Origin: Crocinitomicaceae bacterium
GTDB lineage: Bacteria > Bacteroidota > Bacteroidia > Flavobacteriales_D > Crocinitomicaceae
Length of the DNA: 12,053 bases
Reading direction: 5' to 3'
Assembly (NCBI GenBank): GCA_024643585.1
Contig: JAHEMP010000045.1
Span: 1 to 12,053 of the forward strand
Shown here: piece by piece, positions 6,329 to 12,053 of the stretch
How the letters are laid out: each line of letters begins with the position of its first letter
Numbering within the stretch: the stretch's first letter is position 1
Position numbers and translations under genes: made by a program
Notes under the pieces: model-generated
The model's input: only the letters and a program-made list of their open reading frames with translations
What the model was told of the DNA's origin: nothing
Database searches by the model: none

Positions 6329-7255
6329 TTATTCTATTTCATTTGGAGGACTGTCGATCTTCAAGGATTCAACTTCTTCTTTCTTGTTCTTGTTAAAAAT
6401 AAATTTTCGAATAGCAACAAATGCGCCTGCTACTGCCAAGGCAATTATTTTCCAAAATTTTAATAATAGGGCAAAGAATCCAACTTTTGCCAACACTTTC
6501 CCAGCGACCAATCCTCCAATTGTCCATTCCGCAACATGATCGTTGCTAGAATCAAATTCATCGTATCGGAATCCTTTATTGTATTTTACCATGTTTAACA
6601 CGGCTGGAATGTCTTTTTTTACTGCAGCTAATTCGCTTTGCATGGCAATGGCATTCAAAATCAATACGCCTTTCCTACCTAAAACCCGAATATTATAATT
6701 CAAGGTAATATCCTCGGCTTCACCAAACTTAAGACTCTTTGCCCAATGCAAAACCTTTCTTTCTTTATCATAAAAAGGTTTAGAGGCCCAGCCTAGCATG
6801 TATACAGGTTCATAACCTTGTTGGGCGCGCATTTTATTTTCTTCAATCTCATCCTTCCGCAAATCAGCCAACATTTCATCGTAATCAATATCGTCTGCGT
6901 CATCGTCTTCAACATAACCCATTTCCTCGTATTCAATATTGAAAACATACCCATCAAAGGCAAGCACTTTCTGTTTTTCTGGTATAATAAAACCAAAGGA
7001 CTGGGAAGATTCTTTTGGATTTCCCCAGATATTGTATAGTACATCTTCCGCTTGTTCCGCATTTAGGTATTTATAACCTTTTGGAATTGTGACGTTTGCC
7101 ACACCATTGCTCAATCGAATAGTGCCGTATTGAAATTTAAAGGTGTCTTCAATGGAGTCTAGGTATTTTTGATAATCGAACGTTGTCGAATCTTCTTGAG
7201 ACACCGCATTATAGCTAATAAATAGAAATAGAAAAATCAGAGTACTTGATTTCAT
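6329..7255 (-). CDS. DUF2167 family membrane-anchored protein
   Basis: This 308-residue protein has an N-terminal signal peptide (MKSSTLIFLFLFISYNAVSQ, cleavage near residue 20) and a hydrophobic C-terminal segment (about 255-282) followed by a Lys-rich, then acidic tail. The central part matches DUF2167: GTIRLSNGVANVTIPKGYKYL (44-64), an acidic GYVEDDDADDIDYDEML block (113-129), GYEPVYMLGWASKPFYD (147-163), HWAKSLKFGE (170-179) and NYNIRVLGRKGVLILNA (186-202). The length fits the family. The function is unknown; the topology suggests a periplasmic domain anchored in the inner membrane. It lies 46 nt downstream of the Gre-like gene on the same strand, so the two are probably one operon. It converges with the beta-barrel gene (37-nt gap). 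Confidence 0.9.
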   Translation of the reverse strand: MKSSTLIFLFLFISYNAVSQEDSTTFDYQKYLDSIEDTFKFQYGTIRLSNGVANVTIPKGYKYLNAEQAEDVLYNIWGNPKESSQSFGFIIPEKQKVLAFDGYVFNIEYEEMGYVEDDDADDIDYDEMLADLRKDEIEENKMRAQQGYEPVYMLGWASKPFYDKERKVLHWAKSLKFGEAEDITLNYNIRVLGRKGVLILNAIAMQSELAAVKKDIPAVLNMVKYNKGFRYDEFDSSNDHVAEWTIGGLVAGKVLAKVGFFALLLKFWKIIALAVAGAFVAIRKFIFNKNKKEEVESLKIDSPPNEIE

Positions 7256-7301
7256 GAATAATGGTTTATAGTGTTAACTGCGCACAATATACTACTATTC
7301 T

Positions 7302-7748
7302 TTATTCCACCGATACTATTGAAATCCTTTTATTTTGAAAGGTAAAACTTTCATTCGCTTTTTTCCCTTTGAGCTGCTGGCCCATTGGGCTTCCCAAAGA
7401 AAGGACAAATATTTCTGTTCCTTCAACATTAATTTTACCCAAAGCAAACGACAAATAGAAGTTGCCTTCGTTCGTGCAAACCAGACTACCCAATTGAACA
7501 GAATTATTTTTTTGTATGGGTAAAAGCATCCCCAAAATTCGAATAAATTCTTGTGCTTTGGCCATTTGTGCATGGGCTTTTTCTTCCTCCTGCTGCAACA
7601 TTGCCATACCCGTTTCGTACTTGTCACCAGCGCTACTTTTGGTCTCGTTTTCTTTTGAAAAATTGATAGAATCAATTTCCTTTTGGGTTTCCTCAATTCG
7701 AGAAGCGACGATTTCTTTAAGCCGGGTAACGATCTTATTTTTATCCAT
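7302..7748 (-). CDS. GreA/GreB-like protein (small coiled-coil plus FKBP-like domain)
   Basis: From the ATG at 7748 this is 148 residues. An upstream TTG at 7757 would add three residues but lies inside the -7 element, so the ATG is preferred. Residues about 3-35 and 46-75 form two long charged helices around the turn ETKSSAGDKYETG, like the coiled-coil of Gre factors. GDKYE puts acidic residues at D42 and E45 with the spacing of the GDLKE tip in E. coli GreA (D41, E44). The C-terminal part (about 83-148) resembles the Gre FKBP-like domain, with LGSPMGQQLKGKKANESF near the end. Relatives are, as I recall, sometimes labelled 3-oxoacyl-ACP synthase, which nothing here supports. A role as an RNA polymerase secondary-channel factor is inference. 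Confidence 0.75.
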   Translation of the reverse strand: MDKNKIVTRLKEIVASRIEETQKEIDSINFSKENETKSSAGDKYETGMAMLQQEEEKAHAQMAKAQEFIRILGMLLPIQKNNSVQLGSLVCTNEGNFYLSFALGKINVEGTEIFVLSLGSPMGQQLKGKKANESFTFQNKRISIVSVE

Positions 7749-7754
7749 TCTATC

Positions 7755-7762
7755 CAAAAGTA
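7755..7762 (-). promoter_or_regulatory. -7 promoter element for the Gre-like / DUF2167 operon
   Basis: On the minus strand this reads TACTTTTG, a perfect TAnnTTTG match, with a TTG 16 nt further upstream as possible -33 element. It lies only 6 nt before the ATG at 7748, so transcription would begin at or next to the start codon and the mRNA would be leaderless or nearly so. Confidence 0.55.
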
Positions 7763-7786
7763 GAAAAAACTTTCACTACAATTTCA

Positions 7787-7794
7787 TACCTTTG
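7787..7794 (+). promoter_or_regulatory. -7 promoter element for trhO
   Basis: TACCTTTG is a perfect TAnnTTTG match and the commonest form of this Bacteroidota element. Transcription would start near 7800, leaving a leader of about 100 nt before the trhO ATG. A -33 TTG at the standard distance is not evident. It sits back to back with the -7 element of the divergent Gre-like gene, 24 nt away. Confidence 0.6.
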
Positions 7795-7898
7795 CCCCGT
7801 CTTATTTAAAAGTTAGACACTTTTTGTTAAACAAGGTAAATTACTAATTTCAAATCAAGGTGAATTGAAATTAGGTTTTAAGCCGCAATATTCATAGC

Positions 7899-8969
7899 AT
7901 GCAACTGTGTAATACGCTAAACAAAGAGGAACTTGAAAAAAAATTACGAGCTGACGGTGCGCAGTTTGTGACAGTTTCTTTTTATCAATACGCCCGAATT
8001 GAAAACCCTCAATTGTTTCGTGATCACCTGTATCAACATTTTGTTGATCTTAAAATCGTTGGTCGAATTTATGTAGCCAAAGAAGGGATCAATGCGCAAA
8101 TATCAGTGCCAACGGACAACATCCATTTGATGCGCGAATTCTTGAATGAAATAGATTTTCTAAAAGGAATTCGACTTAACATGGCCGTTGATGAAGCCGA
8201 AGCGGAATTTCCATTCATAAAATTGAAAGTAAAAGTTCGAAACAAAATTGTAGCGGATGGCTTAAATGACGACACTTTTGATCCCTCTAACAAAGGAAAA
8301 CACCTTTCAGCTGAGGAATTCAATGAATTGACAGACAAAGAAGATACGATTCTAATCGATTTCAGAAATCACTACGAGTCGGAAGTTGGTCATTTCAAAG
8401 GAGCTATTACACCAGATGTAGATACTTTCCGTGAGTCTCTTCCATTAATTGAAGAAGAATATCTGAAAGGAAACGAAGACAAAAATTTGGTGATGTATTG
8501 CACTGGAGGAATACGTTGCGAAAAAGCGTCTGCTTGGTTCAAACACAGAGGATTCAAAAACGTACATCAATTGGAAGGTGGGATTATCAAATACGCAAAC
8601 GACTGCAAAGAAAGAGGTGTTGAAAATAAATTCATCGGTAAAAACTTTGTTTTCGACGAAAGACGTGGTGAACGAATTTCAGATGATATCATTTCTGTAT
8701 GCCATCAATGTGGAAATCCTGCCGACACACATACTAATTGTAAAAGCGATGCTTGTCACCTACTTTTCATTCAATGCGATTCTTGCAAAGAAAAAATGGA
8801 CAATTGTTGTTCTACGGATTGTTACGATTTCATTCAGCTGCCAGAAGAAGTTCAAAAAGAACAACGCAAAGGTTTGCAAAATTCCAACTTAATTTTCAAA
8901 AAAGGTCGCTCAGAGAAATTGCCTTTTCAAAGAAAAAATATCGTTTTAGATTCCGAGGGTAGTTGTTAA
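7899..8969 (+). CDS. trhO: oxygen-dependent tRNA uridine(34) hydroxylase TrhO (rhodanese family)
   Basis: TrhO (formerly YceA/UPF0176) hydroxylates uridine 34 of certain tRNAs to 5-hydroxyuridine using O2, a step toward wobble-base modifications. The 356-residue protein has the family N-terminal domain with VTVSFYQYARIENPQLFRDH (24-43) and GRIYVAKEGINAQISVP (55-71), followed by a rhodanese domain (about 135-235). The catalytic loop CTGGIR is at 201-206, with C201 as active-site cysteine. The C-terminal region holds a Cys-rich cluster (C268, C271, C281, C286, C293, C296, C303, C304, C308) that probably binds zinc. The length is typical of the longer family form. The ATG at 7899 gives MQLCNTLNKEEL, a normal family N terminus. 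It is followed after 91 nt by lgt on the same strand. Confidence 0.96.
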   Translation: MQLCNTLNKEELEKKLRADGAQFVTVSFYQYARIENPQLFRDHLYQHFVDLKIVGRIYVAKEGINAQISVPTDNIHLMREFLNEIDFLKGIRLNMAVDEAEAEFPFIKLKVKVRNKIVADGLNDDTFDPSNKGKHLSAEEFNELTDKEDTILIDFRNHYESEVGHFKGAITPDVDTFRESLPLIEEEYLKGNEDKNLVMYCTGGIRCEKASAWFKHRGFKNVHQLEGGIIKYANDCKERGVENKFIGKNFVFDERRGERISDDIISVCHQCGNPADTHTNCKSDACHLLFIQCDSCKEKMDNCCSTDCYDFIQLPEEVQKEQRKGLQNSNLIFKKGRSEKLPFQRKNIVLDSEGSC

Positions 8970-9028
8970 AACAGATTAAATAGTCAGTAAGAAACGTGGC
9001 TTAAAGTCTTTCGTTTTCTTTAAAAAAC

Positions 9029-9036
9029 TATCTTTA
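9029..9036 (+). promoter_or_regulatory. possible -7 element for lgt
   Basis: TATCTTTA, one base from TAnnTTTG, lies about 24 nt upstream of the GTG start of lgt, a typical leader length. There is no clear -33 TTG. An AT-only inverted repeat, TTAAAG (9001-9006) / CTTTAA (9018-9023), lies just before it and is too weak to call a terminator. Confidence 0.35.
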
Positions 9037-9060
9037 GACTCAACTTTATAAGCAACTATT

Positions 9061-9909
9061 GTGATTCAATACATAACCTGGAACGTTACCCCTGAAATTG
9101 TTGACGGCTGGAAAACACCAAATCTTTACGGACTTTTGTTTGTTACTGGGCTAATACTTGGCTATTTCGTGGTAAAACGCATGTTCAAACGCGAAAATAT
9201 GTCAGATGACAGTTTGGACAAGTTGGTCATGTATATGGTAATTGCAACAATAGTTGGAGCACGTTTAGGTCATGTTTTGTTCTATGGTCCATATTGGGAT
9301 GCAGTTGATGCAAATGGCATTATGCAACATGGCTATTTCTCTCATCCACTGGATATTTTCAAAGTTTGGGAAGGCGGATTGGCCAGTCATGGTGGCGTAA
9401 TTGCGATTATAATTGCTTTGTACATTTATTCTAAACGAGTCGTAAAAAAACCGATGTTGTGGATTTTGGATCGAATTGCCGCACCGGGAGCGATTGGCGC
9501 AGCATTCATTCGTTTTGGAAACCTAGTCAACTCCGAAATTGTTGGTGATCCTACAAATGTGCCTTGGGCATTTAGTTTTCCGCATTATTTCAACGAAGTA
9601 ACCATGAATTATGATGCTACACCTCGCCATCCAGCGCAGTTGTACGAGGCATTGGCGTATTTATTTATATTCGGAATTATGATGTTCTTGTTCTACAAAA
9701 AAGAACTTTACGCTATACCAGGCAGGGTTTTTGGTTGGTTCATCATGCTTTTATTTTCCGCTCGCTTCCTAGTAGAATTTGTGAAGTTGGGTCAAACTGA
9801 TCGTGATGCTGAATTTTTACTAAATACGGGACAAATGTTGAGTATTCCATTTATTATTGTAGGAGCTTATTTTGCTTTCAGGAAGGTAAAAGGGTCAATC
9901 AGCAAATAG
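9061..9909 (+). CDS. lgt: phosphatidylglycerol--prolipoprotein diacylglyceryl transferase
   Basis: Lgt moves a diacylglyceryl group from phosphatidylglycerol to the lipobox cysteine of prolipoproteins, the first step of lipoprotein maturation at the inner membrane. The 282-residue protein is highly hydrophobic with about seven membrane helices. Family signatures are present: GARLGHVLFYGP (66-77), VWEGGLASHGG (102-112, with H110 equivalent to the conserved His), IRFGNLVNSEIVG (150-162, with R151, N154, N157 and E159) and DATPRHPAQLYEA (185-197). The length is normal. The start is GTG; the codons after it give MIQYITWNV, and no better in-frame ATG is seen before the first helix. It is tail to tail with the pseudouridine synthase gene, with only 5 nt between stop codons. 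Confidence 0.96.
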   Translation: MIQYITWNVTPEIVDGWKTPNLYGLLFVTGLILGYFVVKRMFKRENMSDDSLDKLVMYMVIATIVGARLGHVLFYGPYWDAVDANGIMQHGYFSHPLDIFKVWEGGLASHGGVIAIIIALYIYSKRVVKKPMLWILDRIAAPGAIGAAFIRFGNLVNSEIVGDPTNVPWAFSFPHYFNEVTMNYDATPRHPAQLYEALAYLFIFGIMMFLFYKKELYAIPGRVFGWFIMLLFSARFLVEFVKLGQTDRDAEFLLNTGQMLSIPFIIVGAYFAFRKVKGSISK

Positions 9910-9914
9910 TATCC

Positions 9915-10616
9915 TCATCCTAAATTCTTCTCGAAGAAATTCCACAATGAATCATTTGGAACAGGCGCAATAACATTAATTTGTTCTTTCGTCACGGGAT
10001 GTTCGAAGCTGACATTCCTTGCGTGCAAAGAGATTGATTTATCTGGATTAGATCTTTTAGCACCGTATTTTAAATCTCCTTTGATGATACAACCTATTGT
10101 CGACAATTGACAACGGATTTGGTGGTGACGACCCGTTTCTAATTGTATGGATAACAAATGGTATTTATCGCTTGATGCTAAGTGTTTGTAATTTAAGATG
10201 GCCTTTTTACTTCCATCCACCTCTTTCATATGCGCGTAACTTTTGTTTTGCTTTTCGTTTTTTTTGAGATAGTGAATTAAGGTTCCTTCTTTTTTTTCAG
10301 GCATTGACTCCACTATTGCCAAATAGGTCTTATTTACTTCTTTCTCTCTAAACTGTTTTGAAAGTCGCTCTAAAGCTTTGCTAGTTCTAGTGAAAATCAA
10401 AGCACCGCTAGTTGGTCTATCCAAACGATGAACGACACCACAGTATACGTTTCCCGGCTTGTCATACTTTATTTTCCAGTATTCTTTAATTTTATCGGGA
10501 AGCGGAACATCTCCAGTTTTATCTCCTTGTGAAATATCGGATGCTTTTTTGTTTACCACAAGAACGTGATTGTCTTCGAAAAGTATCTCCAATCCGAAAT
10601 CAGCGGGGTTTACCAT
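9915..10616 (-). CDS. RluA-family RNA pseudouridine synthase
   Basis: This 233-residue enzyme converts uridine to pseudouridine in rRNA or tRNA. It has the RluA-family core: an N-terminal strand region ILFEDNHVLVVNKKA (11-25), the catalytic motif VVHRLDRPTSGALIF (61-75) with D66 as the nucleophilic Asp, a KTYLAIVE segment near 95-103 and ETGRHHQIRCQLSTIG near residue 160. It lacks an N-terminal S4 RNA-binding domain, so it is a short member, and the exact RNA target cannot be assigned. The ATG at 10616 is 3 nt after the panB stop, so it is almost certainly translated from the panB mRNA; no metabolic link with panB is known to me. Confidence 0.93.
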   Translation of the reverse strand: MVNPADFGLEILFEDNHVLVVNKKASDISQGDKTGDVPLPDKIKEYWKIKYDKPGNVYCGVVHRLDRPTSGALIFTRTSKALERLSKQFREKEVNKTYLAIVESMPEKKEGTLIHYLKKNEKQNKSYAHMKEVDGSKKAILNYKHLASSDKYHLLSIQLETGRHHQIRCQLSTIGCIIKGDLKYGAKRSNPDKSISLHARNVSFEHPVTKEQINVIAPVPNDSLWNFFEKNLG

Positions 10617-10619
10617 GAA

Positions 10620-11435
10620 CTAGTATTGTTCGTTTTCGTTCGGGAAATCACCAGACTTCACATCTTCGATATAACGTTGAATCGAACCCATCATTTCCTC
10701 GTAAAGATTATTGTATTTCCTTAAAAACCTTGGACTGAATTCATTGTTGATGCCAAGCATATCGTGAACAACCAAAACTTGGCCGTCAACCCCATTACCT
10801 GCGCCTATTCCAATGATTGGAATTGATACACTTTTGGCCACTTCTTCCGCTAAGTCTGCCGGAATTTTTTCCAAAACAATGGCAAAACAACCTGCTTCTT
10901 CTAGCAATTTAGCATCTTCAATCAACCTCTGAGCTTCTTCGTCTTCCTTCGCACGAACGGTATACGTTCCAAATTTGTAAATTGACTGCGGAGTTAAACC
11001 TAAATGTCCCATGACGGGAATTCCAGCAGTGAGTATACGCGTTACAGATTCAATTACTTCGCGACCACCTTCTAGTTTAATAGCATGTGCACCAGATTGC
11101 TTCATAATTCGAATTGCACTAGAAAGTGCTTCGCGTGAATTTCCCTGGTAAGAACCAAAAGGCATATCAACCACCACCAACGCTCTATTGACACCACGGA
11201 CAACTGAAGAGGCGTGGTAAATCATTTCATCCAAAGTTATAGGCAAAGTCGTTTCGTGGCCAGCCATAACGTTGGAAGCTGAATCACCGACTAAGATTAC
11301 ATCAATTCCAGCGGTATCAATAATACGAGCCATTGAGAAATCGTAACCGGTCAACATGGATATTTTAACCCCAGCATTCTTCATTTCTTGAAGTGTGTGG
11401 GTCGTTACTCTTTTAACGTTTTTGTGAACTGACAT
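10620..11435 (-). CDS. panB: 3-methyl-2-oxobutanoate hydroxymethyltransferase (ketopantoate hydroxymethyltransferase)
   Basis: PanB adds a hydroxymethyl group from 5,10-methylenetetrahydrofolate to 2-oxoisovalerate, giving ketopantoate, the first committed step of pantothenate and CoA synthesis in the cytoplasm. The 271-residue TIM-barrel protein has the expected motifs: ISMLTGYDFSMA (25-36), VGDSASNVMAGHETTLPITL (49-68), VVDMPFGSY (88-96), HAIKLEGG (117-124) and IPIIGIGAG in the C-terminal third. Metal-binding residues correspond to D51, D90 and E122, and the catalytic Glu to E189 in FAIVLEKIPADLAEEV. The length is normal. It is first in a two-gene unit with the pseudouridine synthase. The 61-nt upstream gap holds a promoter-like element and an inverted repeat. 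Confidence 0.97.
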   Translation of the reverse strand: MSVHKNVKRVTTHTLQEMKNAGVKISMLTGYDFSMARIIDTAGIDVILVGDSASNVMAGHETTLPITLDEMIYHASSVVRGVNRALVVVDMPFGSYQGNSREALSSAIRIMKQSGAHAIKLEGGREVIESVTRILTAGIPVMGHLGLTPQSIYKFGTYTVRAKEDEEAQRLIEDAKLLEEAGCFAIVLEKIPADLAEEVAKSVSIPIIGIGAGNGVDGQVLVVHDMLGINNEFSPRFLRKYNNLYEEMMGSIQRYIEDVKSGDFPNENEQY

Positions 11436-11444
11436 ATTGAAATT

Positions 11445-11493
11445 ATTACGAATTATTGATTTACGAAAGTACGTTTTTTATATAATTCGTAAT
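11445..11493. repeat. 12-bp perfect inverted repeat in the panB upstream region
   Basis: ATTACGAATTAT (11445-11456) and ATAATTCGTAAT (11482-11493) are exact reverse complements with a 25-nt spacer. A third heptamer TTACGAA lies in between at 11461-11467. The arrangement surrounds the -7-like element of panB and could be an operator, or an RNA hairpin after the upstream minus-strand gene. Confidence 0.6.
11464..11471 (-). promoter_or_regulatory. possible -7 element for panB
   Basis: On the minus strand this reads TACTTTCG, one mismatch to TAnnTTTG, 28 nt before the panB ATG, which would give a leader of roughly 20 nt. No -33 TTG is evident. It overlaps one of the TTACGAA heptamers. Confidence 0.4.
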
Positions 11494-11496
11494 TGA

Positions 11497-12053
11497 TTAA
11501 CCTTCTGAAACTACTTTATAGGCTTCTTTTTCGCTTGACCCAATATGAAAAATGGCGTCTCCCTTATTAACTACAGGCGATTCGTTGATGCAAAAAATGT
11601 AACCGTCTTCCCAAGCTTTCACTTTACGCTCCACTTTTCCAAAAGGATCTGTAATCACTCCTATCATTTCGTTTTTGCGAACTTTTTGTCCGTTTTCAAC
11701 ATAGGACAAGAAAAGACCAGAATTTAAGGCTCTCATCCATTTGTCGGAACGCAAAATAATTGAGTCCCTGTCGGAAGTTACTTTTTCTTTAAAGGACCGC
11801 ATCCCCAAATGCACCAGAATTCTTTTTACGCCCATTACTCCTTCATGAACGACACTTTCTTCAATGGAGTCGGCCTTTCCACCCTCAAAAAGCAAAATTT
11901 GCTTGCCTCGAGATATCATAGCATCACGTAGTGATTTCGGGATCAGGTTCGAATGGACAATGAAAGGCGGATTAAAGGCTTTTGCCAATTCTACACTTCG
12001 AGGGTCCTTTAATACACATCTTACTTGTGGCGCATTGTTTCGCTGTCTAGCCC
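11497..12053 (-). CDS. succinylglutamate desuccinylase/aspartoacylase (AstE/AspA) family protein, C-terminal part
   Basis: The frame is open to the right edge, so the N terminus, including the zinc-binding residues expected early in this family, lies outside the window. The last 185 codons are visible. They begin ARQRNNAPQVRCVLKDPRSV, the R-x-N-x-PQ-R segment typical of AstE/AspA-like zinc hydrolases. ELAKAFNPPFIVHSN, ILLFEGG (likely catalytic Glu) and VHLGM follow. A small beta-barrel domain (VENGQKVRKNEMIGVITDPFG to the end) closes the protein. The family removes acyl groups from amino acids or related amides; the substrate here is unknown. An in-frame TTG at 11988 is not the real start, because family sequence continues upstream of it. 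Confidence 0.9.
   Translation of the reverse strand, partial: ARQRNNAPQVRCVLKDPRSVELAKAFNPPFIVHSNLIPKSLRDAMISRGKQILLFEGGKADSIEESVVHEGVMGVKRILVHLGMRSFKEKVTSDRDSIILRSDKWMRALNSGLFLSYVENGQKVRKNEMIGVITDPFGKVERKVKAWEDGYIFCINESPVVNKGDAIFHIGSSEKEAYKVVSEG

Noticed and set aside
6292..6360. Possible bidirectional terminator between the barrel gene and the DUF2167 gene
   Set aside because: Only a six-base AAATAG/CTATTT pairing with an AT-rich stem and no clear T run; not supportable.
7516..7809. 97-codon plus-strand frame opposite the Gre-like gene
   Set aside because: The Gre-like protein on the minus strand has conserved-looking coiled-coil and C-terminal motifs; the opposite frame has hydrophobic composition typical of antisense reading and no good start context.
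7801..7898. trhO leader of about 100 nt considered as a riboswitch or RNA thermometer
   Set aside because: AT-rich with no stable multi-stem structure or recognised aptamer motif that I can see by eye.
8578..8892. 104-codon frame within trhO
   Set aside because: Alternative frame of a highly conserved gene; the cysteine cluster of TrhO is in the other frame.

Overview
The window reads as chromosome of a Bacteroidota bacterium, most likely Flavobacteriales and perhaps close to Crocinitomicaceae; the family placement is my inference. The evidence is AT-rich, densely packed DNA, a secreted protein ending in a type IX secretion (T9SS) sorting domain, TAnnTTTG-type -7 promoter elements, weak or absent Shine-Dalgarno sequences, and a Bacteroidota-style ECF sigma factor with a partner gene. 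No tRNA, rRNA, CRISPR array, insertion sequence or phage gene was seen.

Layout, left to right. (1) 1-829 is the 3' part of an ABC-F ATPase, tail to tail (8 nt gap) with a GNAT-nitrilase fusion gene on the minus strand (838-2370). (2) 2524-3441 encodes a T9SS-exported PKD-domain protein and is followed by a strong intrinsic terminator. (3) 3517-3882 (minus) is a DUF1304 membrane protein. (4) 4163-6291 is a two-gene operon: an ECF sigma factor, then a protein with a short cytoplasmic head, one inner-membrane helix, a long low-complexity linker and a C-terminal outer-membrane beta-barrel-like domain. (5) 6329-7748 (minus) holds a DUF2167 protein gene and, upstream of it in the same operon, a GreA/GreB-like protein. 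(6) 7899-8969 is trhO (tRNA U34 hydroxylation) and 9061-9909 is lgt (lipoprotein diacylglyceryl transferase). (7) 9915-12053 (minus) holds a RluA-family pseudouridine synthase, panB (pantothenate synthesis) and a partial AstE/AspA-type deacylase.

Most genes are ordinary housekeeping. The unusual part is 2460-6291. The sigma gene and the T9SS secreted-protein gene share an exact 13-base upstream element ending in seven C residues, each followed 16-17 bases later by CGTT. This looks like one promoter type used twice and fits an autoregulated ECF sigma factor controlling a secreted target. The sigma factor's partner appears to reach from cytoplasm to outer membrane in one polypeptide, so the working model is a trans-envelope signalling unit: an outer-membrane barrel senses, an inner-membrane anti-sigma head releases the sigma factor, and the sigma factor turns on itself and at least one T9SS cargo. 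The shared motif and the protein architecture can be read in the sequence; the regulatory wiring is inference.
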